Below are positions 35,753-43,926 of a stretch of DNA of 64,000 nt, one piece after another (position 1 is the first letter of the stretch; each line of letters begins with the position of its first letter). Source of the stretch: Pelistega sp. (GTDB lineage Bacteria > Pseudomonadota > Gammaproteobacteria > Burkholderiales > Burkholderiaceae_B); the NCBI GenBank assembly GCA_030538255.1, contig JAUNUI010000001.1, positions 1-64,000 of the forward strand, written 5' to 3'. The translations under genes and the position numbers were made by a program. The notes beneath the pieces are model-generated. The model worked only from the letters and a program-made list of their open reading frames with translations. It searched no databases and was not told the origin of the DNA.

Positions 35753-36713
35753 GGTATTAAGTGTGCGTGATTTGGCTCGACATTACCAAGTATCACGCGG
35801 ATTTCTGAAAGAAAAGGCAACCGTTAAAGCCTTAAATGGTATAAGTTTTAATTTAAGCGAAGGTAAAACCTTGGCGATTGTGGGAGAGTCAGGCTCTGGG
35901 AAGTCTACCTTAGCCCGGCAATTAACCATGATTGAGGAACCAAGTTCTGGCAGTTTAGTGCTTGATGGCGTCGATGTGGCTAAGCTCCCAGCGAGTGAAA
36001 TTAAAGCCTTGCGAAGTAAGGTGCAGATGGTTTTTCAAAACCCGTATGGTTCCTTAAACCCGCGCCGTAAGATTGGCGATCAATTGGCCGAGCCCTTAAT
36101 TATCAATACGACGCTAAGCGCTCAAGAGCGTAAGGAGAGAGTCGATGAGATGATGAAGATTGTCGGTCTACGTCCAGAGCATTATTATCGCTATCCTCAC
36201 ATGTTCTCAGGCGGTCAGCGGCAACGGATTGCGATTGCACGAGCGATGATTCTGAATCCTAAAATTGTGATTGCGGATGAACCCACCTCAGCCCTTGATG
36301 TCTCGATTCAAGCGCAAGTGCTGAACCTCTTTATGGATTTACAAGAGCAGTTGAAAACAGCCTATGTCTTTATTTCCCATAATCTGGCAGTAGTGGAACA
36401 TGTGGCCGATGATGTCTTGGTGATGTACTTAGGCAAGACCGTGGAGCTTAGTGAGAAGAGCAAGCTGTATGCCAAACCATTGCATCCCTATACACAGGCA
36501 TTGCTTTCAGCCACACCAAGCATTAACCCTGAAAAACGCTATCAGAAGATTAAGCTGCATGGCGAGTTACCTTCGCCAATAAATCCACCGAGCGGTTGTT
36601 CTTTTCATAAGCGCTGCGCCCATGCGGTCACACGTTGTAGTCAAGAAGAACCGACATTGCGCGAGGTTGATGGACGCCAGGTCGCCTGTCATTTAGCGGA
36701 GCAGTTTGTTTAG
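35745..36713 (+). CDS. dppF: Dipeptide ABC transporter ATPase DppF
   Basis: A 322-residue ABC ATPase, partner of DppD. Walker A is [12 protein letters not shown]-loop [13 protein letters not shown], signature [14 protein letters not shown], Walker [13 protein letters not shown] and switch ISHNLAVV. The C-terminal segment [20 protein letters not shown] carries the cysteine pattern of peptide-transporter ATPases. Last gene of the dpp operon. Confidence 0.95.
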   Translation: MTKVLSVRDLARHYQVSRGFLKEKATVKALNGISFNLSEGKTLAIVGESGSGKSTLARQLTMIEEPSSGSLVLDGVDVAKLPASEIKALRSKVQMVFQNPYGSLNPRRKIGDQLAEPLIINTTLSAQERKERVDEMMKIVGLRPEHYYRYPHMFSGGQRQRIAIARAMILNPKIVIADEPTSALDVSIQAQVLNLFMDLQEQLKTAYVFISHNLAVVEHVADDVLVMYLGKTVELSEKSKLYAKPLHPYTQALLSATPSINPEKRYQKIKLHGELPSPINPPSGCSFHKRCAHAVTRCSQEEPTLREVDGRQVACHLAEQFV

Positions 36714-36731
36714 GTCTTAGGCGAAAAAACG

Positions 36732-36760
36732 GTAAGCTTAAGAAAGTCACTTAGGCTTAC
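36732..36760. terminator. Candidate hairpin at the end of the dpp operon
   Basis: GTAAGCTTAAG (36732-36742) pairs with CTTAGGCTTAC (36750-36760) with one mismatch and a 7-base loop. A T-tract is lacking, so termination is uncertain. Confidence 0.35.
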
Positions 36761-36789
36761 TTAGCGCAGTAGGGCTACATGCCAAGGAA

Positions 36790-36841
36790 AAGTAAGGATA
36801 AGTAAGGACAAGAGCAAGGACAAGAGCAAGGATAAGCAAGG
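36790..36841. repeat. Purine-rich short tandem repeat between dppF and folK
   Basis: Units of 10-12 bp such as AAGTAAGGA(T/C) and AAGAGCAAGGA(C/T) repeat about five times. The region is between convergent genes and has no visible role. Confidence 0.7.
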
Positions 36842-36880
36842 GTGTATTTTAGTAAACTACGTGAGCTTTTTTAAGATACT

Positions 36881-37360
36881 TTAGTTTCGCTGAATCTCTT
36901 GCCCTTGCGCTAAGGCCTGCGTCAGCAACTGAGCAAGTGTACCTTGCGCCAATGGATAGTCATCACCAAGTAACTCTGCTAAGGGAGCTAGCACGAAGGC
37001 GCGTTGGTGCATGCGTGGATGGGGCACGGTCAGCTCAGCACTCTGGCTAATAAAATCTTCAAATAAGAGTAAATCTAAATCTAAAGTACGTGGTGCGTTA
37101 AAGTAGGGGCGTTCACGACCATGCTCTAATTCTATCGCTTGCATAATATGTAATAAGTCGAGTGCTGATAGGCTCGTCTCTAAACAGGCCACGGCATTGA
37201 TATAGTCAGGGCCGCTGCTATCAACAGGGGCACTGCGATAATAGCTAGAGACACGGATGAGCTTTATGCTTAAATGTTGTGATAAATCACGTAAAGCCTG
37301 AGCCAAGATATCCTTAGACTCGCCTAGATTAGACCCTAGACCAATATATGCCCAACTCAT
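36881..37360 (-). CDS. folK: 6-hydroxymethyl-7,8-dihydropterin pyrophosphokinase FolK
   Basis: A 159-residue enzyme of folate biosynthesis that transfers pyrophosphate from ATP to 6-hydroxymethyl-dihydropterin. Signatures: YIGLGSNLGES at the N terminus, YRSAPV, the RTLDLDLLLF motif with catalytic/metal aspartates, and VPHPRMHQRAFVLAPLAEL. It follows pcnB on the same strand after about 200 bp. A fragment of a second folK-like sequence is present at 42712-42795. Confidence 0.96.
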   Translation of the reverse strand: MSWAYIGLGSNLGESKDILAQALRDLSQHLSIKLIRVSSYYRSAPVDSSGPDYINAVACLETSLSALDLLHIMQAIELEHGRERPYFNAPRTLDLDLLLFEDFISQSAELTVPHPRMHQRAFVLAPLAELLGDDYPLAQGTLAQLLTQALAQGQEIQRN

Positions 37361-37428
37361 GCCATTCTCCTTATTCTGCGGATGCGCAATTCTTTGTTCT
37401 CTAAGCGCTTATTGAACACTCATATTCT

Positions 37429-37478
37429 TACTCCCTTACACGCCACTTATTTGAAGGAGTGCAGGTAGTAAGGGAGTA
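37429..37478. other. Inverted repeat in the pcnB-folK spacer
   Basis: A perfect 11-bp inverted repeat, TACTCCCTTAC (37429-37439) and GTAAGGGAGTA (37468-37478), encloses 28 bases that themselves contain CACT...AGTG. No T-tract is seen, so it could be an mRNA processing element or an operator ahead of folK. Confidence 0.5.
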
Positions 37479-37563
37479 TCCTCTTAAGCTTAGTTTAAGC
37501 GTTTGTAAGCTGAATGCCTAGTGCTTTAGGGATAAACCTAGGTTTATTCGTTTTGATATGTGC

Positions 37564-38997
37564 TTAATGCTCTCGGCTATCACTTGAGCTAGCTGAACCC
37601 CCTGAAGGCTGGGCGTCATCCTGCCATTTCTTACGCGAAGAGCGGCGGCGAGGACGGCGCTTACGAGCCCCTGTTTTCTCTTCTCCAGAAGTGCCTTTAG
37701 TTTTATTCTGCGCTGTACGACCACCTTGACCTAAGGCTTCAACCATGCGCACTCGCTCATCATTCGGCGCATTCGCCAAGTCCATCCACCATTGTGCTAA
37801 GACACTATCAAACTCATGACAAGCGGCGCGAATTTGTAAAAAGTCGCAGGCAGCGCGGAAATAGGGTTGCTCAATCAGGCGCCAGATAAAGCGTGGTGTG
37901 CGTTTCTCAAAGCGGGGTTGGGTAAACCAAATCTCACGCATCTCAGCACTATGGCGCTTCTGTAATGCTAATTTACTGACTTGTTCTGCGAGTACTTTAT
38001 TGGCTGCCTCCACCAGTGCTGGCATAGGGTGGCTATGGGGTTTGGCGAGTTCTTTCCTGTAATAGGCTTGTACTAATGGCCAGAGAATCGCGGCATAGAG
38101 AAAGCTCGCATTGACGGGACGATTGGTGCGGATACGTTGGTCCGTACGATCTAAGGTAATCTCAATAAATTTCTGCCCGCCTTCTTGCTTAAGCACCAAA
38201 TCAAGGAGGGGAATAATGCCCTCATGTAAGCCTTCGGCACGTAGTTGCTTTAAGCAATTTAAGGCATTACCACAGGTGAGTAATTTGAGGGTTTCATCGA
38301 ACAGGCGTGAGTGTGGTACATTCGAAATTAATTTGGCTAAGGGTTTGATCTGTGCATGCGTCTTCGCCTCAATCGTTGCGTCGAGTTTGGCAGCAAAGCG
38401 TACTGCGCGCAACATACGCACAGGGTCTTCCCGATACCTTACTTCGGGGTCGCCAATAATCCGCACCGTATGTGAGCGTAGGTCAGCCACACCATTATGG
38501 TAATCAATGACTTCTTCTTGGATGGGGTCGTAGTATAGGGCATTCAAGGTGAAGTCACGACGCGCAGCATCGCTCTCAATATCGCCAAACACATTATCGT
38601 TCAGAATACGCCCATGCTCATCGGTACTTTGTGTGCCATTCGACGCGGCTCGGAAAGTTGAGGTTTCAATCACCTCGGAACCAAATAAGACATGGACCAG
38701 ACGAAAGCGACGACCAATAATGCGGGCTCGCCTAAATACATTGCGCACTTGTTCTGGCGTGGCATTAGTCGCGACATCAAAATCCTTAGGCTCAAAGCCT
38801 AAGATTAAGTCACGTACAGCGCCGCCAACAATATAGGCTTGATAACCATGTGATTGTAGCGTTTCGCAAACCTTGATGGCGTTGCGGGAAACAAGACGTA
38901 GGTCGATTTTGTGCTCGGCTTGGCGATACACTTTGCGCGAACTCTTATTACTCGCAAAAAGTCGGTTAACGTATTGTTTAATGGTTTTCTTTAGCAT
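37564..38997 (-). CDS. pcnB: Poly(A) polymerase I
   Basis: A 477-residue class II nucleotidyltransferase that adds poly(A) tails to RNA and promotes decay. The head domain shows YIVGGAVRDLILG, FEPKDFDVATNATPEQV with the catalytic aspartates, and the flexible-loop FRRARIIGRRFRLVHV. The neck has DPVRMLRAVRFAAK. The C-terminal tail is strongly basic (ARKRRPRRRSSRKKW), as usual for PcnB, and suits RNA binding. PcnB is distinguished from tRNA CCA-adding enzyme by that tail and the RRARIIGRRFRL segment. Lies between the HAD phosphatase gene and folK. Confidence 0.93.
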   Translation of the reverse strand: MLKKTIKQYVNRLFASNKSSRKVYRQAEHKIDLRLVSRNAIKVCETLQSHGYQAYIVGGAVRDLILGFEPKDFDVATNATPEQVRNVFRRARIIGRRFRLVHVLFGSEVIETSTFRAASNGTQSTDEHGRILNDNVFGDIESDAARRDFTLNALYYDPIQEEVIDYHNGVADLRSHTVRIIGDPEVRYREDPVRMLRAVRFAAKLDATIEAKTHAQIKPLAKLISNVPHSRLFDETLKLLTCGNALNCLKQLRAEGLHEGIIPLLDLVLKQEGGQKFIEITLDRTDQRIRTNRPVNASFLYAAILWPLVQAYYRKELAKPHSHPMPALVEAANKVLAEQVSKLALQKRHSAEMREIWFTQPRFEKRTPRFIWRLIEQPYFRAACDFLQIRAACHEFDSVLAQWWMDLANAPNDERVRMVEALGQGGRTAQNKTKGTSGEEKTGARKRRPRRRSSRKKWQDDAQPSGGSASSSDSREH

Positions 38998-39067
38998 GGG
39001 CGCGGTGTTTTAGTTAGTCAGAACGTTGCAAGCCATTGGCTCTGATTTTTCAGCATAGTGTCGCTTA

Positions 39068-39745
39068 TTAGGCAAATAAATCAAGCACTTTCCAGTTCTT
39101 ATCTTGGGCAATTTGACGTAGTGAGTCTTGTGGATTAGTCGCCACTGGATGAGTCACCACTTCAAGTAAGGGCAAATCATTCATGGAGTCACTGTAAAAG
39201 TAGCTCTTCTCAAAATCCTTCAGCGCTAAGCCCATGGGCTTAAGCCATTCTTCAACGCGAGTGATTTTGCCTGCTTGATAAGAAGCCACGCCTGTGAAAC
39301 GACCGGTATAACGACCTTGAACATATTCAGGCGTTGTGCCAATGCAATGTTCAAAGCCAAAGGCGCGTGCAATTGGTGCAATCACCCAGGTGTTGGTAGC
39401 GCTGACTAAGCAGCAGAGGTCTCCTGCGGCATGATGCTCGCGCACGAGATCAACTGCTTGTTCTTGGATGGCCGGACGAATCACTTCTTGCATAAATTGC
39501 TCGTGATAGCGTGCTAAATCATACGGTGGATGCATGGCCAAGAAACTCAAGACAAATTCGGCTGACTCTTCAATCGTTAATGTGCCTTGGGTGTATTTAT
39601 CATAGATTTCTTGATTGCGACGTTTGACCGCTTCAGGGTCACCTGCCAAATTGTGTCGAACTAAAAACTCGATCCATTCATGGTCACTATCGATAGGGAT
39701 CAAAGTATGGTCTAGATCGAATAGCGCTATGTTTTGAGAGCTCAT
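39068..39745 (-). CDS. HAD-IB family hydrolase (SerB-like)
   Basis: A 225-residue HAD phosphatase. Motif I is FDLDHTLIPIDSD, motif II is LVSATNTWV and motif III YFYSDSMNDLPLLEVV. The inserted alpha-helical cap between motifs I and II resembles phosphoserine phosphatase, but the substrate-recognition residues cannot be assigned. Its start overlaps the hda stop by 4 bases, and the hda-HAD-pcnB-folk order is conserved in Burkholderiales, so it is probably cotranscribed. A phosphoserine, histidinol-phosphate or other phosphomonoester substrate is possible. Confidence 0.88.
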   Translation of the reverse strand: MSSQNIALFDLDHTLIPIDSDHEWIEFLVRHNLAGDPEAVKRRNQEIYDKYTQGTLTIEESAEFVLSFLAMHPPYDLARYHEQFMQEVIRPAIQEQAVDLVREHHAAGDLCCLVSATNTWVIAPIARAFGFEHCIGTTPEYVQGRYTGRFTGVASYQAGKITRVEEWLKPMGLALKDFEKSYFYSDSMNDLPLLEVVTHPVATNPQDSLRQIAQDKNWKVLDLFA

Positions 39746-40482
39746 GCCGAAAAATCCTTGGAATCTAAAAAATTTTTTAAAAGTGGTAAAGTAATCGTAC
39801 GCTTATGCTCTAATGAATAGGCATCTAAGGCATCCAATAAAGCTAATAATGTACGGATATCACGCGTGTAATGCGCAAATAGCCAAGGTGTGACTTCCTT
39901 GCTTAATGAGAGCCCCTTATCAAAGGCTCTTTGAGCGAAGGCAAGCTGCGCATCGGCGTCATCAAGCGCATGCAACTCAAAGACCAAATCCCATCCTAAG
40001 CGATTACGTAAATCTTCACGTACGGCTATAGATTTAGGGGCTGCATTCGCGCTGACGACTAAACTAAACACCTGCTCTGTGGCTTTGTAAGTTTGCCAGT
40101 TATTATAAAGGTTAAACAATACCGCTTGTTGATCTTCAGAAAATAAATGCACATCGTCTACACAGATGACTTTGGTGTGTGGTGTCTCATTCGTGTCATG
40201 TGGAGTGGAAAAGGCGGTACGGGTATCTCGGTTAGCGTGTGGTGTATCGACCGTATCGTGTGGAAACGAGCTCGCATCAAAGTAAAGACCATCGTACAGG
40301 CGCGCGGTGGCTTTTAACAAATGGCTCTTTCCACTACCTGGCAAGCCCCAGATACAAACTGCTTGCGCTGGTGCTAAGCTACTTAAACAGAGATAGAGTT
40401 CCTCATTGTGCCCTGGAACGAAATTATCAAAGTCTTCAGGCGGGGTGAGGATTAAGTCGGAAAAAAAGAGTTGTTCAGTCAT
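39742..40482 (-). CDS. hda: DnaA regulatory inactivator Hda, with internal tandem duplication
   Basis: A 246-residue AAA+ protein related to DnaA domain III that, with the beta clamp, stimulates DnaA-ATP hydrolysis. The start MTEQLFFSDLILTP places a QLFFSDL clamp-binding motif near the N terminus; an upstream ATG at 40515 was rejected. Walker A is GLPGSGKSHLL and Walker B VICVDDVH. Between them a 20-residue in-frame tandem repeat (SFPHDTVDTPH... then STPHDTNETPH) enlarges the protein relative to the usual 220-235 residues. It overlaps the perM stop by 8 bases and the HAD gene by 4. Confidence 0.9.
   Translation of the reverse strand: MTEQLFFSDLILTPPEDFDNFVPGHNEELYLCLSSLAPAQAVCIWGLPGSGKSHLLKATARLYDGLYFDASSFPHDTVDTPHANRDTRTAFSTPHDTNETPHTKVICVDDVHLFSEDQQAVLFNLYNNWQTYKATEQVFSLVVSANAAPKSIAVREDLRNRLGWDLVFELHALDDADAQLAFAQRAFDKGLSLSKEVTPWLFAHYTRDIRTLLALLDALDAYSLEHKRTITLPLLKNFLDSKDFSA
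40177..40276 (-). repeat. 60-bp in-frame tandem repeat inside hda
   Basis: GTGTGGTGT occurs at 40177 and 40237, and the surrounding sequence repeats with a 60-bp period. On the coding strand this gives two partial copies of a 20-residue unit with shared S(F/T)PHDT-TPH. The repeats have diverged to encode different residues in between. Confidence 0.75.
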
Positions 40483-41557
40483 TCGTATAAAAGCTACTGC
40501 TACGGTATTTGGCATAAATTCGGCGAATCACAACCGAAAGTGCTGCGCTCATGGGAATGGCTAATAATACGCCAAAAAAGCCGAAAATCTTACCAAAAGC
40601 GAAAATTGCCAAGATAATAAATAAGGGGTGTAGGCCAATCCGATTACCCATGATCTTAGGCGTGAGGAACATGCCTTCAAGCACTTGGCCGAAACCAAAA
40701 ACAATGCCCACGGCGATTAAACCATAATAACCATCAAATTGGAGTAGGGATGAGAATATGGCCAATAATAAGCCCAGCATAAAACCTAGGTAAGGGATAA
40801 AGACGAGCATGCCCGTGAGGACACCAATCGGGATGGCGCTATCAAAACCTGCAATCGTGAGGCCCATGCTGTAGTAGAAGGCGAGAATCAGCATTACTGA
40901 AATCTGTCCACGTAAGAAACTCGCCAAGAGTGTGTCGATGTCTTGTAAAAGGCGCACCGTGGGTACGAGAAAGCGGCGTGGAATGAGTTCACGAAAGCTC
41001 GAAATAAATTTCTCCCAATCCAAGAGCAAGTAAATCAGTAAGACGGGAACGAGGAAGGCGCTAACCACCATAAAGATAAGGGTTGGTGCACTGGATTGTA
41101 AGTAACTGACGAAAGTGTTAAATAGGCTGTCTGTGCCTGTCAGAGCATCTTGGATCATGCTACGGATATGGGCTGTGTCCAATTGACTATCAACACCTAA
41201 CCAACGATCAATGCGTGGCGCCCAGTTAAGGTTATACAGGGCAATCCAGTTGGGTAATTGTTCAATCACCAAATTGAGTTCACGGCGTAAGAGGGGGATG
41301 ACAACGAGGAGAATACCTAAGAAGATGGCAATCAGTAGCGTCACCATAATAAAGACCGCTAACCAACGCGGAATTAAGATTCGCTCTAAATAACGGACAC
41401 CTGGTGATAAAATATAGGCTAAAGCCAGTGCCATCATGAACGGAGTGAGGACTGGCGATAGAATATATAAGACAAAAAGTATGCCCAGCCCAACCGCTGA
41501 CCATAGAAGTGTCTGATTTCGACGCAAAATTTTCTCATTCATCGTAAAATTAGCCAT
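40475..41557 (-). CDS. perM: AI-2E/PerM-family membrane transporter
   Basis: A 360-residue polytopic inner-membrane protein of the AI-2E transporter family. About eight helices are visible; the C-terminal family signature region has FIPYLGFMLGLLLA, then VFGFGQVLEGMFLTPKIMG. Members transport varied solutes (autoinducer-2, ions) and the name PerM is positional. It precedes hda with an 8-base overlap and is divergent from purM over only 43 bp, so promoters overlap. Confidence 0.88.
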   Translation of the reverse strand: MANFTMNEKILRRNQTLLWSAVGLGILFVLYILSPVLTPFMMALALAYILSPGVRYLERILIPRWLAVFIMVTLLIAIFLGILLVVIPLLRRELNLVIEQLPNWIALYNLNWAPRIDRWLGVDSQLDTAHIRSMIQDALTGTDSLFNTFVSYLQSSAPTLIFMVVSAFLVPVLLIYLLLDWEKFISSFRELIPRRFLVPTVRLLQDIDTLLASFLRGQISVMLILAFYYSMGLTIAGFDSAIPIGVLTGMLVFIPYLGFMLGLLLAIFSSLLQFDGYYGLIAVGIVFGFGQVLEGMFLTPKIMGNRIGLHPLFIILAIFAFGKIFGFFGVLLAIPMSAALSVVIRRIYAKYRSSSFYTND

Positions 41558-41600
41558 AAGTTGATTTTTATACTATTTTACATACTTTGGACCCATATCC

Positions 41601-42650
41601 ATGACAACTACTGAAAAAACTTCTCTTACTTACCGTGATGCTGGCGTTGATATTGATGCAGGCGATGCTTTGGTAGATCGTATTAAGCCTTTGGCCGCTA
41701 AAACCATGCGTGATGGTGTGATGGGTGGTATCGGTGGTTTTGGTGCTTTATTTGAGGTGCCGAAGAAATACCAAGAGCCTGTTTTAGTTTCAGGAACCGA
41801 TGGTGTTGGTACTAAACTGCGCTTGGCTTTCGAATGGGATCGCCACGATACCGTGGGGATTGATTTGGTCGCCATGAGCGTTAACGATATCTTAGTGCAA
41901 GGTGCTGAACCCTTATTCTTCTTAGATTACTTTGCTTGCGGCAAACTGAGCGTAGATACTGCGGCTGCCGTTGTCGGTGGCATTGCTAAGGGCTGTGAGC
42001 TTTCAGGTTGTGCCTTAATCGGCGGTGAGACTGCTGAGATGCCAGGCATGTACCCAGACGGTGAGTACGACCTCGCTGGTTTTGCTGTTGGTGCGGTTGA
42101 GAAAGCCAAGATTATTAACGGTAAGAATATTGGTGCAGGCGATAAATTAATTGGCCTCGCTTCAAGTGGCGCGCACTCTAACGGCTTTTCGCTCATCCGT
42201 AAAATCATTGAGCGCGCAGGTGCTAAGCCGACCGATGACTTTCATGGTCAGCCATTCGGTGATGTCGTGATGGCACCCACACGCTTGTATGTAAAGCCAG
42301 TTCTAGCGGCACTCGCAGCGCATGGTGAGGCAATTAAGGGGCTTGCCCATATCACAGGCGGTGGCTTACTAGAGAACGTACCACGTATTCTTCAAAAAGG
42401 CTTAAGTGCGAAAATTCAGAAGAACGCATGGACCCTACCGCCGCTATTCCAATGGTTGCAAGAGCAAGGTAATGTGGCTGATGATGAGATGCATCGCGTA
42501 TTTAACTGCGGTATTGGCATGGTCTTAATCGTGGCTGCGGATCAAGTGGATGCCGTGACAGCGACATTCAGTGAAGCCGGTGAGACTGTGTACCAACTCG
42601 GCGAAGTAGTAGAGCAAACTGAAGGTATGGCACAGACTGTTGTTGTGTAA
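41601..42650 (+). CDS. purM: Phosphoribosylformylglycinamidine cyclo-ligase PurM
   Basis: A 349-residue AIR synthetase of purine biosynthesis. Recognised by [43 protein letters not shown], the metal/ATP region [22 protein letters not shown] and [11 protein letters not shown], and [14 protein letters not shown]. Length is normal. It is monocistronic, divergent from perM-hda, and is followed by a 200-bp spacer that includes a folK fragment. Confidence 0.97.
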   Translation: MTTTEKTSLTYRDAGVDIDAGDALVDRIKPLAAKTMRDGVMGGIGGFGALFEVPKKYQEPVLVSGTDGVGTKLRLAFEWDRHDTVGIDLVAMSVNDILVQGAEPLFFLDYFACGKLSVDTAAAVVGGIAKGCELSGCALIGGETAEMPGMYPDGEYDLAGFAVGAVEKAKIINGKNIGAGDKLIGLASSGAHSNGFSLIRKIIERAGAKPTDDFHGQPFGDVVMAPTRLYVKPVLAALAAHGEAIKGLAHITGGGLLENVPRILQKGLSAKIQKNAWTLPPLFQWLQEQGNVADDEMHRVFNCGIGMVLIVAADQVDAVTATFSEAGETVYQLGEVVEQTEGMAQTVVV

Positions 42651-42711
42651 ATAAGTGCTGGGGCATATTCTTGACTAAGGTTCTCTGGATAGGCCCTAGG
42701 ATGTTTTCAGC

Positions 42712-42795
42712 CTAAGCTTGCATTATATGCAATAAGTCGAGTGCGGATAAACTGATTTCAAGACAGACTAAGCGATTGATGCAGTTGAGACTGTC
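42712..42795 (-). pseudogene. Decayed fragment of a second folK
   Basis: Read on the minus strand, this spacer encodes INRLVCLEISLSALDLLHI followed by MQA and a stop, against INAVACLETSLSALDLLHI...MQA in the intact FolK (residues 54-75): 18 of 22 residues agree. At DNA level the 29 bases from 42716 differ from 37137 onward at only about three positions. Homology ends at the stop on one side and in a few codons on the other. The intact gene is 5 kb away in the same orientation. It is best read as a relic of duplication or gene conversion; a transcribed role is not excluded. Confidence 0.82.
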
Positions 42796-42816
42796 GCTAT
42801 ACTATTTATCTGCACT

Positions 42817-42846
42817 CGCTGTAAAACCCCGCTCTTCAGGTTGAGG
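42817..42846 (+). repeat. Dispersed GTAAAACCCCG-CTTCAAGG element, copy 2
   Basis: CGCTGTAAAACCCCGCTCTT followed by CAGGTTGAGG lies just before the miaA 3' end and immediately next to the folK relic. It matches the elements at 3271-3301 (opposite orientation), 54632-54660 and 54683-54718. Confidence 0.6.
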
Positions 42847-42852
42847 TGTATG

Positions 42853-43788
42853 TTAATCGACACGCATATAAGGGCTGACCGCTTGCATAATTTTAGTTAA
42901 AGCGTCAGCTTGCGTGCCATCGATTTGAACCCGTTCAGGCAAGCTGCGTAACCAGGTAATTTGGCGCTTAGCTAATTGACGTGTCGCGGCAATACCATTA
43001 CTACGTGCCTGTTCAAGATTAACTTTGCCATCTAAGTAATCCCAAATCTGACGGTAGCCAACGCAGCGCATCGAGGGCAGGTCAGCATGTAGCTCAGGGC
43101 GTGCTTTCAGGGTTGCTACTTCCTCAACAAAGCCATCGCGCAACATGCCATCAAAGCGTTGTTCAATCCGTTGATGCAAGGCGGCTCGATCTTCAGGTTC
43201 AAGGCTAATGGTTAAGAAGCTATACGGATGGTCGGGCGTCGTCGGCATCGCATGCCAAGCCGACATTGGCTTACCACTGCTCTCATAAACCTCCAAGGCA
43301 CGCTGAATCCGTTGACTATCATTCGGTGCAAGGCGTGCGGCCGTGATCGGATCGACTGCGGCTAGGCGTGCATGCATAGCGGGCCAGCCTATTTCTTGGG
43401 CTAACTGATTGAGACGTTCACGCACATCACTATCAGCTGCAGGTAGGTCATGTAGGCCATCACGCAAAGCTTTGAAATACATCATGGTGCCGCCCGCTAA
43501 GACAGGGATATGGCCTCGCGCTTGAATCTCTTGGATTAAGCATAAAGTATCTTGACGGAAGTCAGCGACACTATAAGTCTGTGCTGGATCACGAATGTCT
43601 AATAAGTGTTGTGGTGTTAAGGCGCGCTCAGCTAAACTTGGCTTTGCCGTGCCAATATCCATGCCGGTATAAATCGTTGCCGAGTCCACATTAATAATTT
43701 CGATAGGCCAATGCTGTGCAAGTTCAAAGACCGCCGCACTTTTGCCTGAGGCCGTGGGGCCAGCGATACAGATAATGGTTTTCATCAT
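42853..43788 (-). CDS. miaA: tRNA dimethylallyltransferase MiaA
   Basis: A 311-residue prenyltransferase that puts dimethylallyl on A37 of tRNAs reading UNN codons. P-loop [11 protein letters not shown] is at about 10-20, followed by the substrate motif [27 protein letters not shown], and [13 protein letters not shown]. The C-terminal [12 protein letters not shown] is typical. It is downstream of mutL on the same strand, in the conserved tsaE-amiC-mutL-miaA order, with a 138-bp gap. Confidence 0.96.
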   Translation of the reverse strand: MMKTIICIAGPTASGKSAAVFELAQHWPIEIINVDSATIYTGMDIGTAKPSLAERALTPQHLLDIRDPAQTYSVADFRQDTLCLIQEIQARGHIPVLAGGTMMYFKALRDGLHDLPAADSDVRERLNQLAQEIGWPAMHARLAAVDPITAARLAPNDSQRIQRALEVYESSGKPMSAWHAMPTTPDHPYSFLTISLEPEDRAALHQRIEQRFDGMLRDGFVEEVATLKARPELHADLPSMRCVGYRQIWDYLDGKVNLEQARSNGIAATRQLAKRQITWLRSLPERVQIDGTQADALTKIMQAVSPYMRVD

Positions 43789-43926
43789 ATTATTGACCTC
43801 GAATGAAGCTCTGTATATACCTTAAACGCCTTCGTATTTCTTGTGAATCCCAGTAAGCTCTTTGCTTGAGTAATAGTATATTTAAACTTAAATCGACTGG
43901 CGCTTGTCACGAATACTCTCATGGAC

